Source: Aquabacterium sp.
GTDB lineage: Bacteria > Pseudomonadota > Gammaproteobacteria > Burkholderiales > Burkholderiaceae_C
Assembly: GCA_017989885.1 (NCBI GenBank)
Contig: JAGNPA010000113.1
Coordinates: forward strand, 1 to 6,382
DNA length: 6,382 bases
Reading direction: 5' to 3'
The notes beneath the pieces were generated by a model, which was not told where the DNA came from, did not search any database, and was given only the letters and a program-made list of their open reading frames with translations. The translations under genes were made by a program, and so were the position numbers. Of this stretch, positions 5,941-6,382 are shown piece after piece; the first letter of the stretch is position 1, and every line of letters begins with the position of its first letter.

Positions 5941-5946
5941 TATCAT
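5941..5946 (+). promoter_or_regulatory. Possible -10 element ahead of clpX
   Basis: TATCAT matches five of six bases of the -10 consensus and would start transcription near 5953, about 35 nt before the clpX ATG. No good -35 is found at normal spacing (CTGGCT at 17 nt). A separate clpX promoter inside the clpP-clpX gap is plausible but not shown. Confidence 0.22.
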
Positions 5947-5987
5947 GCGTCGATCCCACCTTGCCTCCACTTTGACAGGCCCGCAAC

Positions 5988-6382
5988 ATGCCCGATAAAA
6001 AAGGCTCTTCCAGCGACAAAATCTTGTACTGCTCTTTCTGCGGAAAGAGTCAGCACGAGGTGAAAAAGCTCATCGCCGGCCCGTCGGTCTTCATCTGCGA
6101 CGAGTGCATCGAGCTGTGCAACGACATCATCCGTGATGAAGTGGCGGCCGAGGCCGAACAATCTCGTCCGGCCAAAAGCGACCTGCCGGTGCCCTCCGAG
6201 ATCAAGTCCAGCCTCGATCAGTACGTGATCGGGCAGGACCGCGCCAAGCGCACCTTGTCGGTGGCGGTGTACAACCACTACAAGCGCCTCAAGCACATGG
6301 GCCATGGCGAAGGCAAGAAAGCCGACGTCGAGCTGGCCAAGAGCAACATCCTGCTGATCGGGCCCACGGGTTCGGGCAAGAC
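5988..6382 (+). CDS. clpX: ClpX, AAA+ unfoldase of the ClpXP protease (N-terminal part)
   Basis: The first 131 codons are present and the gene runs off the right edge. ClpX recognises tagged substrates, unfolds them with ATP and threads them into ClpP. The N-terminal zinc-binding domain is intact: C15-x2-C18 in [12 protein letters not shown] and C37-x2-C40 in [10 protein letters not shown], the four-Cys module that dimerises and binds substrates and adaptors. A short charged linker (about 50-68) leads into [33 protein letters not shown], the usual start of the AAA+ module, where the VIGQ box contacts nucleotide. The last visible residues, GPTGSGK (125-131), are Walker A. The ATG at 5988 gives the expected N-terminus, but the ribosome site is weak (ACAGG, 5975-5979). 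It lies 78 nt after clpP, so the two are probably co-transcribed at least in part. The lon gene would be expected further downstream, outside the window. Confidence 0.98.
   Translation, partial: MPDKKGSSSDKILYCSFCGKSQHEVKKLIAGPSVFICDECIELCNDIIRDEVAAEAEQSRPAKSDLPVPSEIKSSLDQYVIGQDRAKRTLSVAVYNHYKRLKHMGHGEGKKADVELAKSNILLIGPTGSGK

Noticed and set aside
1..6382. Search by eye for CRISPR arrays, insertion sequences, attachment sites or an undescribed gene system
   Set aside because: No regularly spaced repeats, transposase-like proteins or terminal repeats were seen, and no repeat of the tRNA 3' end that would mark an integration was noticed. All large coding regions are known core families.

Overview
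This 6.4 kb window looks like a chromosomal segment of a high-GC betaproteobacterium, most likely order Burkholderiales. The basis is the strongly G/C-biased third codon positions, the protein sequences, and the order tRNA-Leu, tig, clpP, clpX, which I recall as typical of that order. No search was run, so genus is not assigned. All genes read on the + strand. I see no mobile element, CRISPR array or cluster of unknown genes. The region is mostly ordinary core genome, and the points of interest lie in the spaces between genes.

Left part (1-3491): the end of an efflux operon. It holds the C-terminal part of a periplasmic adaptor (membrane fusion protein), cut by the window edge, and, 18 nt after its stop, a complete 1046-residue RND inner-membrane permease. 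Together, probably with an outer-membrane channel encoded elsewhere, they would form a proton-driven tripartite pump. The permease keeps the paired aspartates of the proton relay but has Arg where AcrB has Lys940.

Middle (3492-3716): a compact regulatory gap and a tRNA gene. It contains a 10-bp dyad whose centre falls on a -10-like TAGAAT, a strong intrinsic terminator, and a class II tRNA-Leu(UAG) with encoded CCA. The tRNA starts only 10 nt after the terminator T-run, and tig starts 38 nt after the tRNA.

Right part (3717-6382): the protein-quality-control block. Trigger factor (tig) meets nascent chains at the ribosome. It is followed by two intrinsic terminators, a third terminator-like hairpin, a probable clpP promoter and a leader hairpin. 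Then come clpP, the peptidase of the ClpXP protease, and the first 131 codons of clpX, its AAA+ unfoldase, which runs off the right edge inside Walker A. The intergenic signals suggest at least three transcription units: adaptor-permease, tRNA-Leu-tig, and clpP-clpX.
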